This document shows, in pieces, positions 8,291 through 17,259 of a DNA stretch of 64,000 bases. The stretch is from Diplonema japonicum (taxonomy: Eukaryota; Euglenozoa; Diplonemea; Diplonemida; Diplonemidae), in assembly GCA_964019335.1 (NCBI GenBank), contig OZ025654.1, positions 806,001 through 870,000 of the forward strand, read 5' to 3'. The notes under the pieces are model-generated. The model saw only the letters and a list, made by a program, of their open reading frames with translations, was not told the origin of the DNA and did not search any database. How positions within the stretch are numbered: the first letter of the stretch is position 1; every line of letters starts with the position of its first letter. A program made the translations under genes and the position numbers.

Positions 8291-11182
8291 ATGTCGCGAG
8301 TAGAGCCTAGGGCGTCGTATGATGCGGGCTTGGTCTACCCGCAGGACAGCGTGGAGATCGAAGAAGAGATCCGCAGGTTGTTTTCCATCAGGACGGTGTT
8401 CATTGTGCTTTGCTTCGGGACCGCTGCCGGGCTCTTCACGGTAACGGTGGTGGGGAGCACCTTGTGCGACGGGGCTCTGGAGAAGACAGAGGATGCAAAC
8501 AACGCAGCTTTCAACGCATGTTACGTCGCAACTGAAGAAGACCTGAACGCAAACGTTCGCGATCAAGCAATGCTGGAAGGAAGCTATCTAACAGGAAGAG
8601 TGACAGACTACCTAAACCTGCTCGATTCGTTAGTCGCAAAAACCATGCTTGAGTTGCGGATCATTGAATCGAGGGAAGGGCCCTTGATGTCGGGGTGGGA
8701 CTTGATTCTCCACATGGAGCACGAACTCGTTGTGTCTGTTGCTACCATGCACTCGTTTGGGCTCCGATCTTTCGCCTTCTCGATTGGAATACTTGGAATC
8801 AATGTGGGCAAGACCATCGACTCGAATGAGGTGCGGAAGGATTGGATGAACGGGACTAACCCACCATCGTACGCTTACACCGTCATGATCAACACAACAA
8901 CAGGCGCGGACGAAGGCGAAACCACGCTCTTCTTCCTCCATGAGCTCGGGAACCCTCTGTACCCCGCGTATACAACTGGGATACAGACTTCAAGGGAACC
9001 CCAGTGGAGCCCGCTATTGGAGATTGGTTCCTCGGTTTCTGCGATTCAATTTGTTCAATGGATCGATGCCCGCACCGACACACTATCAGGGCTGTATGTA
9101 ACGCTATCAATGAATAAGCTGTCGGAGGTGTTGCAATCCAGTTTGGAGGAGGTCGGAGGCATGGCCTACATCGTTGTCGCGGACAGTTGGATGGCGAACG
9201 CCTACGCAGGCCTCCCGGACCCGCAACCGTTCCTCACTATGATAAGCAACGATACAGGGGTTTTAGTCGCTACCAGCCACGGCAACGCCAGCCGTGTGGT
9301 GGATGGGTCAAGCCGGAAAATCAAAGATGTTGAGGCCACTGATCCCGGCATCATGTCCGTTGCCAAATTCATACACAGCATCGGTGGCTACCAGCACATT
9401 GTAGACACCGACCTTGTACAGGCACCGATCAACAACCGCACGATGATCATCTGCGTAGTGAAATACGAACCCTACGAGTCCATTTCATGGTTCATCACAA
9501 TGGCTTTGGAGTACTCAGTGGTCATGGCGAACGCAGAGGCGATCGGGAACCAGGCACGCGCGAACCGCGACGAAGAAGAGAAGAAAGCAAAGGACGACAT
9601 CACGAAAAACCTCCTCCTCTCGAGGATCATAGCCGGCTGCATCACGATGATCTTTCTCGGCTGCAGTTTGCTCACGTCCCGGTCCATTGCGAAGCCCATC
9701 AAGCAGCTGCAGGTTGACATGAAGCACGTCTCGGCGATGGATCTCTCCGAAGCGAAGGAACATGACGAGCTCAGCTACGTCAAGGAAATCGCGGAGATCC
9801 AGACAGGGTTCGCGAAGATGATCGTCAACCTGGAGGAGTTCCGCGCGTACGTCCCGTCCGCCTTGCTCGGCACGAATTTTGTAAAGGCGACACCGCCACA
9901 AGGTGATATAGCATTGGTCTTCACCGACATCGTGAGCTCGACATCCCTGTGGGCAAAGGCACCCATCGAAATGGACACGGCTTTGGAGCTGCACAACACC
10001 GTAATGCGCGAGGCATGCGCGGCGTTCGACGGCTATGAGGTGAAGACCATCGGAGATGCTTTCATGGTCGCCTTCACGTCGTCGGTACCCGCGTTGAAGT
10101 TCTGCTGCAAAGTCCAAACCGACCTCGCCCAACAAGTTTGGCCGGAGGCCATCGAACTCCCCCCCATAAGCACCGCCAAAGATATCCTCCTATGGAACGG
10201 GATCAGAGTACGGATGGGTTGCCACCACGGTGAAGCTGTCCTCGAGGAAAACCCATTAACTGGAAGATCAGACTACAGGGGCACCGTGGTGAACACAGCA
10301 TCACGTGTCGAAAGCAAGGCCATGCCGGGGACCATATGCATCACAGACACGACAAAAACAGCGATCGAAGGCCACTCCGAACCGTGGGTCGTGAAAGACC
10401 ATGGAAAACATGATCTGAAAGGCCTCGGGGATGTGCACTTAAGCCTGCTCATCACGACCACACTCTCTGAGAGACTGGAGTGGAGCGACGCGACTGTGAA
10501 GATCCACAGAGGCGACAGTTATACAAGCGGTGGGACGCAAGGAACGGTCGACTCCCTCGAGAAGAACAAAAAGCGGAAATCTCACACGAACACCGTTAAA
10601 AAGACGAAACTGAACGTGGTGAAGGGGGACGTGACCGTGGCTACGGTGGGGCTGATGAAGGACAAGCAAAACATGCTCTTCGAATACTGCAACATAATGG
10701 TGCGTGTGGTGTCAGACTCCGCTAACCAAACGGAAGGGATGGTGGGGGGGATGTGCGGGTCGTGGATGTGGGTAGCATGGAACACAACAAAACCAAACAA
10801 GGTCCACAGCGCTTGCGGGCTTCGATTTGTCGCTGAACTAAAGCGTAGAACTGATGGAATCTTCAAGGTGGGGCTGTGCACCGGACCCGCATTGCACGGT
10901 AACGTAGGCACGCAGGCCAACAGGTTCCAAAACATCTTCGGGTCGACGCTTCGCTTGTCGATAGCCGCAGCGGACTACACCGCGATGTTTAGCACCTTCG
11001 CGCTGATCGCGGACAATGCAAACAATAGCTTCACAACGCAGCCCAGTATTACCTCTTACATCAGGATAGTGGACTCTTGGCTGCACAGCCGCGACGAGTT
11101 AGATAGTTTGATCAACGTATATGAAGTAATGACTTCGAAACTACTTGATTCTCTAGAGTGGTCGTCTGGGTTCAGGTATTAA
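8291..11182 (+). CDS. Receptor-type adenylate cyclase
   Basis: A 963-residue membrane protein predicted to make cAMP from ATP. A membrane helix (about 35-56) is followed by ~380 extracellular residues with several N-glycosylation sites, a second helix (about 441-463), a HAMP-like linker, and the motif FRAYVPSALL. The class III cyclase domain (about 537-725) looks active: metal-binding Asp546 in FTDIVSST and Asp589 in TIGDAF, adenine-selecting Lys585 and Asp661, and Asn668/Arg672 in NTASR. A second cyclase-like domain (about 776-955) lacks both metal aspartates and is probably regulatory. The arrangement recalls kinetoplastid receptor adenylate cyclases, but those carry one catalytic domain. 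I start at the ATG at 8291 rather than an in-frame GTG at 8285. It is co-directional with SAM synthetase. Ligand unknown. Confidence 0.88.
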   Translation: MSRVEPRASYDAGLVYPQDSVEIEEEIRRLFSIRTVFIVLCFGTAAGLFTVTVVGSTLCDGALEKTEDANNAAFNACYVATEEDLNANVRDQAMLEGSYLTGRVTDYLNLLDSLVAKTMLELRIIESREGPLMSGWDLILHMEHELVVSVATMHSFGLRSFAFSIGILGINVGKTIDSNEVRKDWMNGTNPPSYAYTVMINTTTGADEGETTLFFLHELGNPLYPAYTTGIQTSREPQWSPLLEIGSSVSAIQFVQWIDARTDTLSGLYVTLSMNKLSEVLQSSLEEVGGMAYIVVADSWMANAYAGLPDPQPFLTMISNDTGVLVATSHGNASRVVDGSSRKIKDVEATDPGIMSVAKFIHSIGGYQHIVDTDLVQAPINNRTMIICVVKYEPYESISWFITMALEYSVVMANAEAIGNQARANRDEEEKKAKDDITKNLLLSRIIAGCITMIFLGCSLLTSRSIAKPIKQLQVDMKHVSAMDLSEAKEHDELSYVKEIAEIQTGFAKMIVNLEEFRAYVPSALLGTNFVKATPPQGDIALVFTDIVSSTSLWAKAPIEMDTALELHNTVMREACAAFDGYEVKTIGDAFMVAFTSSVPALKFCCKVQTDLAQQVWPEAIELPPISTAKDILLWNGIRVRMGCHHGEAVLEENPLTGRSDYRGTVVNTASRVESKAMPGTICITDTTKTAIEGHSEPWVVKDHGKHDLKGLGDVHLSLLITTTLSERLEWSDATVKIHRGDSYTSGGTQGTVDSLEKNKKRKSHTNTVKKTKLNVVKGDVTVATVGLMKDKQNMLFEYCNIMVRVVSDSANQTEGMVGGMCGSWMWVAWNTTKPNKVHSACGLRFVAELKRRTDGIFKVGLCTGPALHGNVGTQANRFQNIFGSTLRLSIAAADYTAMFSTFALIADNANNSFTTQPSITSYIRIVDSWLHSRDELDSLINVYEVMTSKLLDSLEWSSGFRY

Positions 11183-12020
11183 AGATGTGGAGGGGGGAAA
11201 AAGAAATCACTGTAGTGACGTAAACGACATTCATGCTACACTTTATTACGGGGCCCTGCAGTCCTCGCAAGGGCTTGAGAAGTTTAATCAGCACGTAGAT
11301 GAGAACCCTGAAGATTTTGTGTTGCAGGTTTCCCCCCTTTTTTTTTTGTGGGGAATAAATATGTCCAAAAAAAAATACAGGCAATGAAACATATTCTTGC
11401 AACTGGAGTGTGCACCCCAAGATACAGAGTGCAAGTGGAGCTATCTGACCTGCCGCCTGGGGTGTGAATAGGAGGGGGGGGAACAAAAAAGATCCTTGTT
11501 TTACAACTTTGGACCAGTGTTTGTCATTGTGTATCTTGGTTAAATTATTTTAACCGCTGGCACAAAACCATACTTTCCCCAGTGAATTTTGTTTTCCCTT
11601 TCCTGATGGTCGTTGCAAAGCCAGGTTTTGCTTGGCTGAATGCACGGCCAACACAAGCGTTCCTTTTATTTCTTACACCGAAGGGCTGAGTTTGTTTGGA
11701 AGATAGCTGCCGTATTTTTAATTTTTTAGAATTTTAAAGTCAGACCCAGAATTTTGCTTAGGTTTTCCTCCGACACCTCAACATATTTTCGCTCAAGAAA
11801 AGAAAAAAAGATGAAGAAGATTCCCACAAATTCTCGGTTTTCATTCGAAAGTTGAAGCTTCTTTTGCGCTTTTTATTTTATTTGTTTCCTGATTGTATTA
11901 TTACTTACTAATGATATCAGTATCCTGTCAGTACTAAAAGGCTATTCTCCTTGCAGCGCATTTGAGCGCTCTAAGAAAAAGAAAAAAAAAAAAAAAAAAA
12001 AAAGAATAGGTGCCACTTCC
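11183..12020. other. Intergenic
   Basis: AT-rich, T- and A-runs; no gene or repeat recognised. The right end leads into the pyrimidine tract of the next gene. Confidence 0.5.
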
Positions 12021-12089
12021 TTGTTTTCTTCGTTTTTCTTTCTTCACTTTTGCGCTTTCTCCCCAAAGATATTTCATTGTGTACCACAG
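12018..12089 (+). promoter_or_regulatory. Putative splice acceptor
   Basis: A long pyrimidine tract (TTTTCTTCGTTTTTCTTTC and on) is followed by AG at 12067-12068 and a second AG in CCACAG at 12088-12089, 17 bases before the chosen ATG at 12106. It supports starting at 12106 rather than at an upstream in-frame codon at 12010, which would lie in the tract. Confidence 0.55.
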
Positions 12090-12105
12090 GTGTTCACTTA
12101 AAGAA

Positions 12106-14145
12106 ATGCTGTTGCTTGTGACGTTAAGCTTATCCACAGCAGCAATGGTCACACACCCCCGCCTCCGCAATGCTGGTGTAATCGAGTATCTAGCAAGCAC
12201 AGACGCAACACCCCGCTACTTGCGCAAGGAGTGGCGTATGGACTGCCCGTCGCTTGTGCACTTTGAATGGGACAAGTTCGAGCTTGACGGTGGGCACGAC
12301 TTCCTGGCCATCCACCACGCCGAGGGGACCTACGAGGTTACAGCAGGCACCGTCGGCACGCTCGAAGGGCCCATCTCATTGGAATTCTCTACAGAAGGTT
12401 CCGGCAGGTCTAGTTTCCGTCTTCACTGGTCGTGCGTGGCTGCACCTCCTGCTTCGCTTCTACCTGCCCTCCCACGCTCCTCCTCCTCCAGCTCCTCGTC
12501 ACCTGCAACAGTCCTCTCTGGTCGGAACGGCGAGCTTGACTACCCCGGGTCGGGGGCTGTGAACAAGAACAACGCGCGTGCGGAGTGGGAGATCGGGTGC
12601 ACGGAGCGGGTGTACCTCTCGTGGAAGCGGTTCGACATGGAGGACAAGTTCGACACGCTGCGGATCAAGCACGGGAGGGGGGAGACGTACGAGGTGACGG
12701 GGCGGAGCCAGGCGAGCGTGCTGCAGGGGCCCTTGGTGCTCGCGTTCACGAGCGACTACGCGGTGCAGAAGACCGGGTTCAGCTTTCGATGGTCGTGCGG
12801 GGAGGAGATTGTGCCGCCTGCTGTGGGGGAGGGGGCGACAGGGTGGATCAAATACCCGGAGCAGGGGGAGGTGTACCCGAACAACGACCACCGGGAGTGG
12901 CACGTGAACTGCCGGGACTCGGTGGAGCTGGCGTGGGAGACGTTCGACGTGGAGGACGGCTACGACTTCCTGAGGATCCACCACAGGCACGGGACCTACG
13001 AGACGCCGCGCTGGTGGTGGGACCTCGACACCGTGTTCCAGGGCCCTCTGAAGTTCGTCTTTGTCAGCGACTCCGACATCGCGATGGAAGGGTTCTCTGT
13101 GCGCTGGACCTGTGGGAAGGGGGACAAGGAGGACAAGAACAAGAACAAGAGCGAGGGAGGGGCAGAGGCGGAAACAGAGAAGCAGATCCGACAGGACGCG
13201 GAGGAGAAGGAGCTGGCGAAGAAGCGGGCGGTAGAGGCAGTGGTGCACAGGGACCACCTCGGATGCTTCAAGGCGGAGCCGATGTTCCTGACGGAGCAGG
13301 CCGGGAAGGGGACAGCGGAGACGCCTGCGGAGTGTGTGTCGACGTGCACGGACATGGAGTACGACTACGCGGGGCTGCTGGAGGGGAAGGAGTGCTGGTG
13401 CGGGCACGGGACGGAGAAGTCGGTGAAGACGGCGACGGCGGAGTGCGACATGCAGTGCAGCGGGGACAGCGGGGAGAGGTGCGGTGGGAGGTCGCGGTTG
13501 AGCCTGTACTCCCTGCAGGGGACGGTGGAGGAGGAGGAGGAGAAGAAGAAGCAAGAAGCAACACCCTTGCTGCGGGTAGGGTGCTTCAAGGAGAAGGAGA
13601 CGGCGAAGGTGTTGAACCGGTTGGCCTACTCGAGCGGGTCGAACACGGCGGAGGAGTGCGTGTCGGCGTGCCTCTGGAACGGGTTCCAGTACGCGGGGGT
13701 GGAGGCGGGAGAGGAGTGCTGGTGCGGAGACGGGGTGGCGGGGGCGGAGCGCACGGCAACGACGGAGTGCGACCTCCCCTGCCCCGGGGACGAGAGCCAG
13801 TGGTGCGGGGACGGGCACAGGTCTTTGGTGTTCGCGACGGACAAGAGCAAGGCTGCCCCGACGACGGCACCTGCGGTGAAGTTCGAAGGCTGCCACGCTT
13901 ACAGCGAGCTGCCCGTCCTCGCCTACAGGTCCCGGAAAGGAAACACAGTCGAGGAGTGCACCGCCACCTGCTTCCACAACGGCTACACCTACGCTGGGCT
14001 GCAGTACAGGAGCGAGTGCTGGTGCGGGAACAGCCTCTCCTCCAACACGAAGGTCGCCGACAACATGTGCCGCATGCCCTGCAGCGGTGACTCCTCCCAG
14101 AGCTGCGGCGGCGCCCACAGGGACTCTGTCTACAGCAAGGCTTGA
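12106..14145 (+). CDS. Secreted CUB-like/WSC protein, copy 1
   Basis: 679 residues. The start at 12106 gives a signal peptide (MLLLVTLSLSTAAM); the frame is open 32 codons further upstream but through the splice tract. Order: signal, three CUB-like modules (about 20-112, 138-232, 236-338) with the pattern EW-C-FD-ED-FD-L-I-H-GP-F-SD-GF-WSC, a Ser-rich linker between the first two, a charged Lys/Glu coiled-coil-like stretch (about 340-380), then three WSC domains (about 384-470, 488-575, 588-679). The WSC domains have eight-cysteine spacing and YAG-ECWCG cores. WSC domains bind glycans in fungal sensors and other secreted proteins. There is no C-terminal membrane helix, so it is probably secreted or held at the surface by partners. 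From residue ~127 to the stop it matches copy 2 with one residue changed (Asn/Tyr). Confidence 0.85.
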   Translation: MLLLVTLSLSTAAMVTHPRLRNAGVIEYLASTDATPRYLRKEWRMDCPSLVHFEWDKFELDGGHDFLAIHHAEGTYEVTAGTVGTLEGPISLEFSTEGSGRSSFRLHWSCVAAPPASLLPALPRSSSSSSSSPATVLSGRNGELDYPGSGAVNKNNARAEWEIGCTERVYLSWKRFDMEDKFDTLRIKHGRGETYEVTGRSQASVLQGPLVLAFTSDYAVQKTGFSFRWSCGEEIVPPAVGEGATGWIKYPEQGEVYPNNDHREWHVNCRDSVELAWETFDVEDGYDFLRIHHRHGTYETPRWWWDLDTVFQGPLKFVFVSDSDIAMEGFSVRWTCGKGDKEDKNKNKSEGGAEAETEKQIRQDAEEKELAKKRAVEAVVHRDHLGCFKAEPMFLTEQAGKGTAETPAECVSTCTDMEYDYAGLLEGKECWCGHGTEKSVKTATAECDMQCSGDSGERCGGRSRLSLYSLQGTVEEEEEKKKQEATPLLRVGCFKEKETAKVLNRLAYSSGSNTAEECVSACLWNGFQYAGVEAGEECWCGDGVAGAERTATTECDLPCPGDESQWCGDGHRSLVFATDKSKAAPTTAPAVKFEGCHAYSELPVLAYRSRKGNTVEECTATCFHNGYTYAGLQYRSECWCGNSLSSNTKVADNMCRMPCSGDSSQSCGGAHRDSVYSKA

Positions 14146-14244
14146 TCGTTAGGGTTTGCCGCTCTCTTTCTTCCCCACTTCTCCATTATCAGTGAATCCC
14201 CTCTAGACACATTCCCTTCTATTTCTTTTTTGAAGGGTGGTACC

Positions 14245-14257
14245 CAAGTGGGACTTG
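14245..14257 (+). other. 3' UTR hairpin motif
   Basis: CAAGTGGGACTTG, a perfect 5-bp stem with a GGG loop, about 100 bases after the stop. It is extended to a 7-bp stem in the other copy (19393-19409), with a similar sequence at 4356-4371. Confidence 0.4.
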
Positions 14258-14277
14258 CCCTTTAACATCGCCTTTTT

Positions 14278-14745
14278 TTCTTGTTTCCCCTTTTTTTTAC
14301 AACAAATCAGTCCTGGATCTCATTGTAAATGAGTCCCACGTCTTTCTTTCCGTTCCCAGTGAATAAAAGTTGGCTCAAAAATATTGTTCTTTGAAGAGAG
14401 GGGGTGATATGGGTTCTAAAGTACTTAGAAAAAAACACGAAATTTTTCAAACGACAATTTATTGTGCTTCCGTGCGCATCAGGTTCACTTAGTATAATAC
14501 GAAGGGGCACCTTTCGTATAATTACAATTCGCTTTATTTTTATTTTTAAGAAAGAAAGAAACTGATACATTTCGGTGTGCGGGGGGTGCGCTCATCGTTT
14601 AAAAATAATAATAATAAAAATAATAATAATAAGATGCTGCACAAACGTTTGCATTTGCGTCCGGCCTTGTTTGAAGGAGGTTGGCTTGCTGTAAAGACTT
14701 CTTTTTTCTTTTCTACTTGACTATGAGCAGACCACCAGCCGGTCA
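14278..14745. other. Intergenic
   Basis: AT-rich. It holds a small palindrome around 14495-14520 (ACGAAAGG and its complement) and an AAT microsatellite near 14605-14632. No gene seen. Confidence 0.5.
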
Positions 14746-14747
14746 CT

Positions 14748-15125
14748 CATAGGTCCCCTTGACGACCAAGACCTGCTCGCGGAGAAGGCCGCAAGGATGC
14801 GATACATCTTGGGTCGCATCCAGAAATGCTCAGCACGCTGTGGAAGGTCAGCCTTCCCCGCCAACGCCAAATCAAGGGTGCATACCCTTCGACATCTTGG
14901 GGGCCCGACGGCACACGGCTACAACAGGAGACCACTCTTCTCCTCGAGCCAAACCCCCCTACCTAGCACGACTCCAAGCAATGTTTCTCGCCCAGATGCC
15001 GTCCATCTCATCGCGACAAACAGCCACCGCAGGCACCAGACAGCGTTAGTGTGAATTTCAACCTGAACAGTGAGCACCCCCATGCACACTGAAATTTTAT
15101 CGAGTTTTCTTTCCGCAAACCCGCA
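14748..15125 (+). mobile_element. 5'-truncated LINE, family D, copy a
   Basis: Only the last ~100 codons plus the 3' UTR of a non-LTR retrotransposon remain. The frame 14752-15054 has the C-terminal signature RVHTLRHLG-GYNRRPLFSS, matching RVHTLRSIG-GWNRRAIFAS in the family B copy (43201-43833). The 3' UTR (GTGAGCACC, GCACACTGAAATTTT, ATCGAGTTTTCTT) recurs at 52205-52310 and 61260-61355. Severe 5' truncation is typical of LINE insertion. Confidence 0.65.
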
Positions 15126-15129
15126 AAAA

Positions 15130-15474
15130 TAGATCGAGTTTTCTTCTTTTTTTTTTTTTCCTCTTTATCTTTCTTTCTTTTGTTTCTCCAATTATTCTAA
15201 TGCAGTTAGAGTAGAAGTGAAACCTGTAACTTGTCAGCCTTTTGTGCCTTGCAGATCATTCCTTCTATTGTTTTGTTTTCTCGCACTTTGCTCGAGCAAA
15301 ATACCGAGATTACAAGTCACACTTTTTATTTGTATGTCCCCCCCTTTATCTAAGCAAAAGAAAAGAAAATGAACACGGACAGCATGACTGTTTGCTCCCA
15401 CTGTAGGTGAAAACAGCGGCTTTCGCTACATTCCGGCCCCCCTCTCATTTGGAAATAACTGTGAAATATATATT
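15130..15474. other. Intergenic
   Basis: T-rich low complexity; nothing recognised. Confidence 0.5.
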
Positions 15475-15825
15475 AAGGTGGTGGGGATAACATGAAAATA
15501 TAAGAAAAACATCAGATGTATTGTTCGCTGTTGACCTCCTCGTCGGTCATCACCGGTAGCGCCCGAGTGGAAGAACATAATGCAGATGCTCAGGGTGACG
15601 AACAGGCAGCAAACTGCACGAGCGCAGAATCTTGGTTACCCGGGACGCACCGGCTGGGGTTGAGCTGTACACCACACGCATTAAGGACACGACGCGGAAA
15701 GCAGAAGAAGCTACAACTCGGCCGCGGTGCATCCCCTGTAATCAAGTAGACAGTTCTTGTGCAGGGCGCTGCCAACACCGGCCTCCTTTAACTCATATAT
15801 ATATATATTTTTTTTTTCTCTTTTT
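15475..15825 (+). repeat. SINE, full-length copy
   Basis: It begins AAGGTGGTGGGGATAACATG and ends CCTTTAACTCATATATAT plus a T-run, about 330 bp. The same start and end recur at 63545-63875 (near-identical), 42295 and 59006, and in shortened copies. There is no long ORF. The last ~15 bases match the 3' end of LINE family B (43860-43880), as expected for a SINE moved by that LINE. Confidence 0.7.
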
Positions 15826-15845
15826 TTTTTCTTCTTTTTCTTTTG

Positions 15846-15880
15846 TAATCAAGTAGACAGTTCTAGTAGTGCAAGAACGA
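15846..15880 (+). repeat. SINE fragment
   Basis: A short repeat of GTAATCAAGTAGACAGTTC just after the full copy; a partial duplication of its 3' part. Confidence 0.5.
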
Positions 15881-15990
15881 GTCTTTGACTTGTCTAAACA
15901 AAAGGGGAACGTTGGCAACGTGTTTCGGGTTCAAACTTCTCCTGGTTTTACCGGCACGTACAACAACGGCCCTCTTTTTTTTCCCCCCCC

Positions 15991-16200
15991 GGTGGTGGGG
16001 ATAACATGAAAATATAAGAAAAACATGATGACCTCCTCGTCGGTCATGCTCAGGGTGACAACAGGCAGCAAACTGCACGAACACAGAATCTCTCGGCCGC
16101 GGCGCGCCCCCTGTAATCAAGTAGACAGTTCTTGTGCAGGGCGCCGCCAACACCGGCCTCCTTTAACTCATATATACATTTAAATATATATATATTTTTT
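15991..16200 (+). repeat. SINE, internally deleted copy
   Basis: Same start (GGTGGTGGGGATAACATG) and same 3' end as the copy at 15475, but the centre is reduced by about 120 bp. Confidence 0.65.
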
Positions 16201-16543
16201 TTTACTCCTCATCTCTAAAACCTTTTTGGCACTTGTGTCGGGGCGTCCTAAAGAGCCGCGTTCAAGGGAGGTTTAAACCATGTCAAATTTTAAGTTTTTC
16301 GGAAAAATTCAGAAGGTACAGGGAGACAACAGGCCAGGTACCAAACTGTGGTCACCTTTTTTAAAAATGCAAAGTACTGTAAAACAAAAATCCACCGGAA
16401 GAAAAAAAGGGAAACGGAAACGGAAACGTTTCCACGTTTCCTTACGTTTCCATAAGAATTTTGAAAAGTATGGAAACGGAAACGTTTCCACGTTTCCTGC
16501 CAGCGTAGCCAGAAGGAAACGTGTTTCCCTAAACACTGTAAAA

Positions 16544-16581
<38 letters not shown>

Positions 16582-16880
16582 GGAAGATAAAATGTCCAGA
16601 CCGCCGAAACATCCTGCGATTTTTTTCTTCCGGACATATATATATATATATATATATATGGACATTTCTTTTTTCTTTTTTTTTGGGGGGGGGGGGGGGG
16701 GGCACTTTTCTATTAACTGCTTCTACAGAAGTAGTTTAAGGGGTAAATAAGAAAAAAAAAAAAAGAAGAAAAAAAAAGAAGAAACTTCGTCTCTTCCAGT
16801 TGCCTCAAGTGATGGGGCTTCACGTTGTTGCTTTGCTTTGCTTTGCTTTTTTTTTTTTTTTTTTTTTTTTTTTTCCCGAT
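16201..16880. repeat. Nested MITE cluster
   Basis: A GTTTCC fold-back (about 16405-16522) sits inside a second repeat whose end, ACTGTAAAACAAAAATCC, flanks it on both sides (16375 and 16532). Then come ACCGGAAGATAAAATGTCC (16579-16597), an AT microsatellite (16637-16659), a 19-G run (16684-16702) and T-runs. The CTGTAAAAC repeat is the same family as 43987-44773. No gene. Confidence 0.55.
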
Positions 16881-17202
16881 AAGAAACCAAGGTAAGTGAT
16901 TTATCGAGGTGGACCTCCAGACATTCGCAGCGGCGGCTATATGTGCTGGAACAAAATGCTTTGGCACAGAAAGAGAAGAAAAGAGATTTCCCAGTCTATT
17001 GACACCCCAGTCTCTTTCTTTTTCTTTTTCTCGCCTAGCTTCTCCTCCCATCCCTACCATCATCAATGGAGATGGTGATTCTATCTGTCTCGCCGAAAGG
17101 ACAAAAGCAATCCCCCACAACCAACCTTCCCATTTTTATTCATTCAATTCTTAATCTTGATTCTGTTTTTGATTCTTCTTCTTCATCTTCATTCTTCCCC
17201 AC
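16881..17202. other. Intergenic before WSC copy 2
   Basis: No gene recognised; a pyrimidine-rich stretch near 17010-17050 and another near 17160-17200. Confidence 0.5.
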
Positions 17203-17204
17203 AG
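17160..17204 (+). promoter_or_regulatory. Putative splice acceptor
   Basis: TTCTTCTTCATCTTCATTC, CTTCCCCACAG with AG at 17203-17204, 55 bases upstream of the ATG at 17260. Confidence 0.55.
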
Positions 17205-17259
17205 GCTTTTTTTTTAAATAAATAAATAAATAAATAAAAAAAAAAAACGAGAAAATAAA

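Noticed and set aside
9515-10135. A 206-codon - strand frame.
   Set aside because: Antisense of the adenylate cyclase, without recognisable features.
12499-14118. A 539-codon open frame on the - strand (and its twin at 17653-19272), and a 501-codon frame on the + strand at 12585-14090 (twin at 17739-19244).
   Set aside because: They overlap the CUB-like/WSC genes, are biased to Arg/Gly/Val/Leu as expected from GC-rich third positions, and show no domain. They are shadows.
16280-16750. A 156-codon Lys-rich frame.
   Set aside because: It crosses a GTTTCC fold-back, A-run and AT microsatellite; purely repeat-derived.
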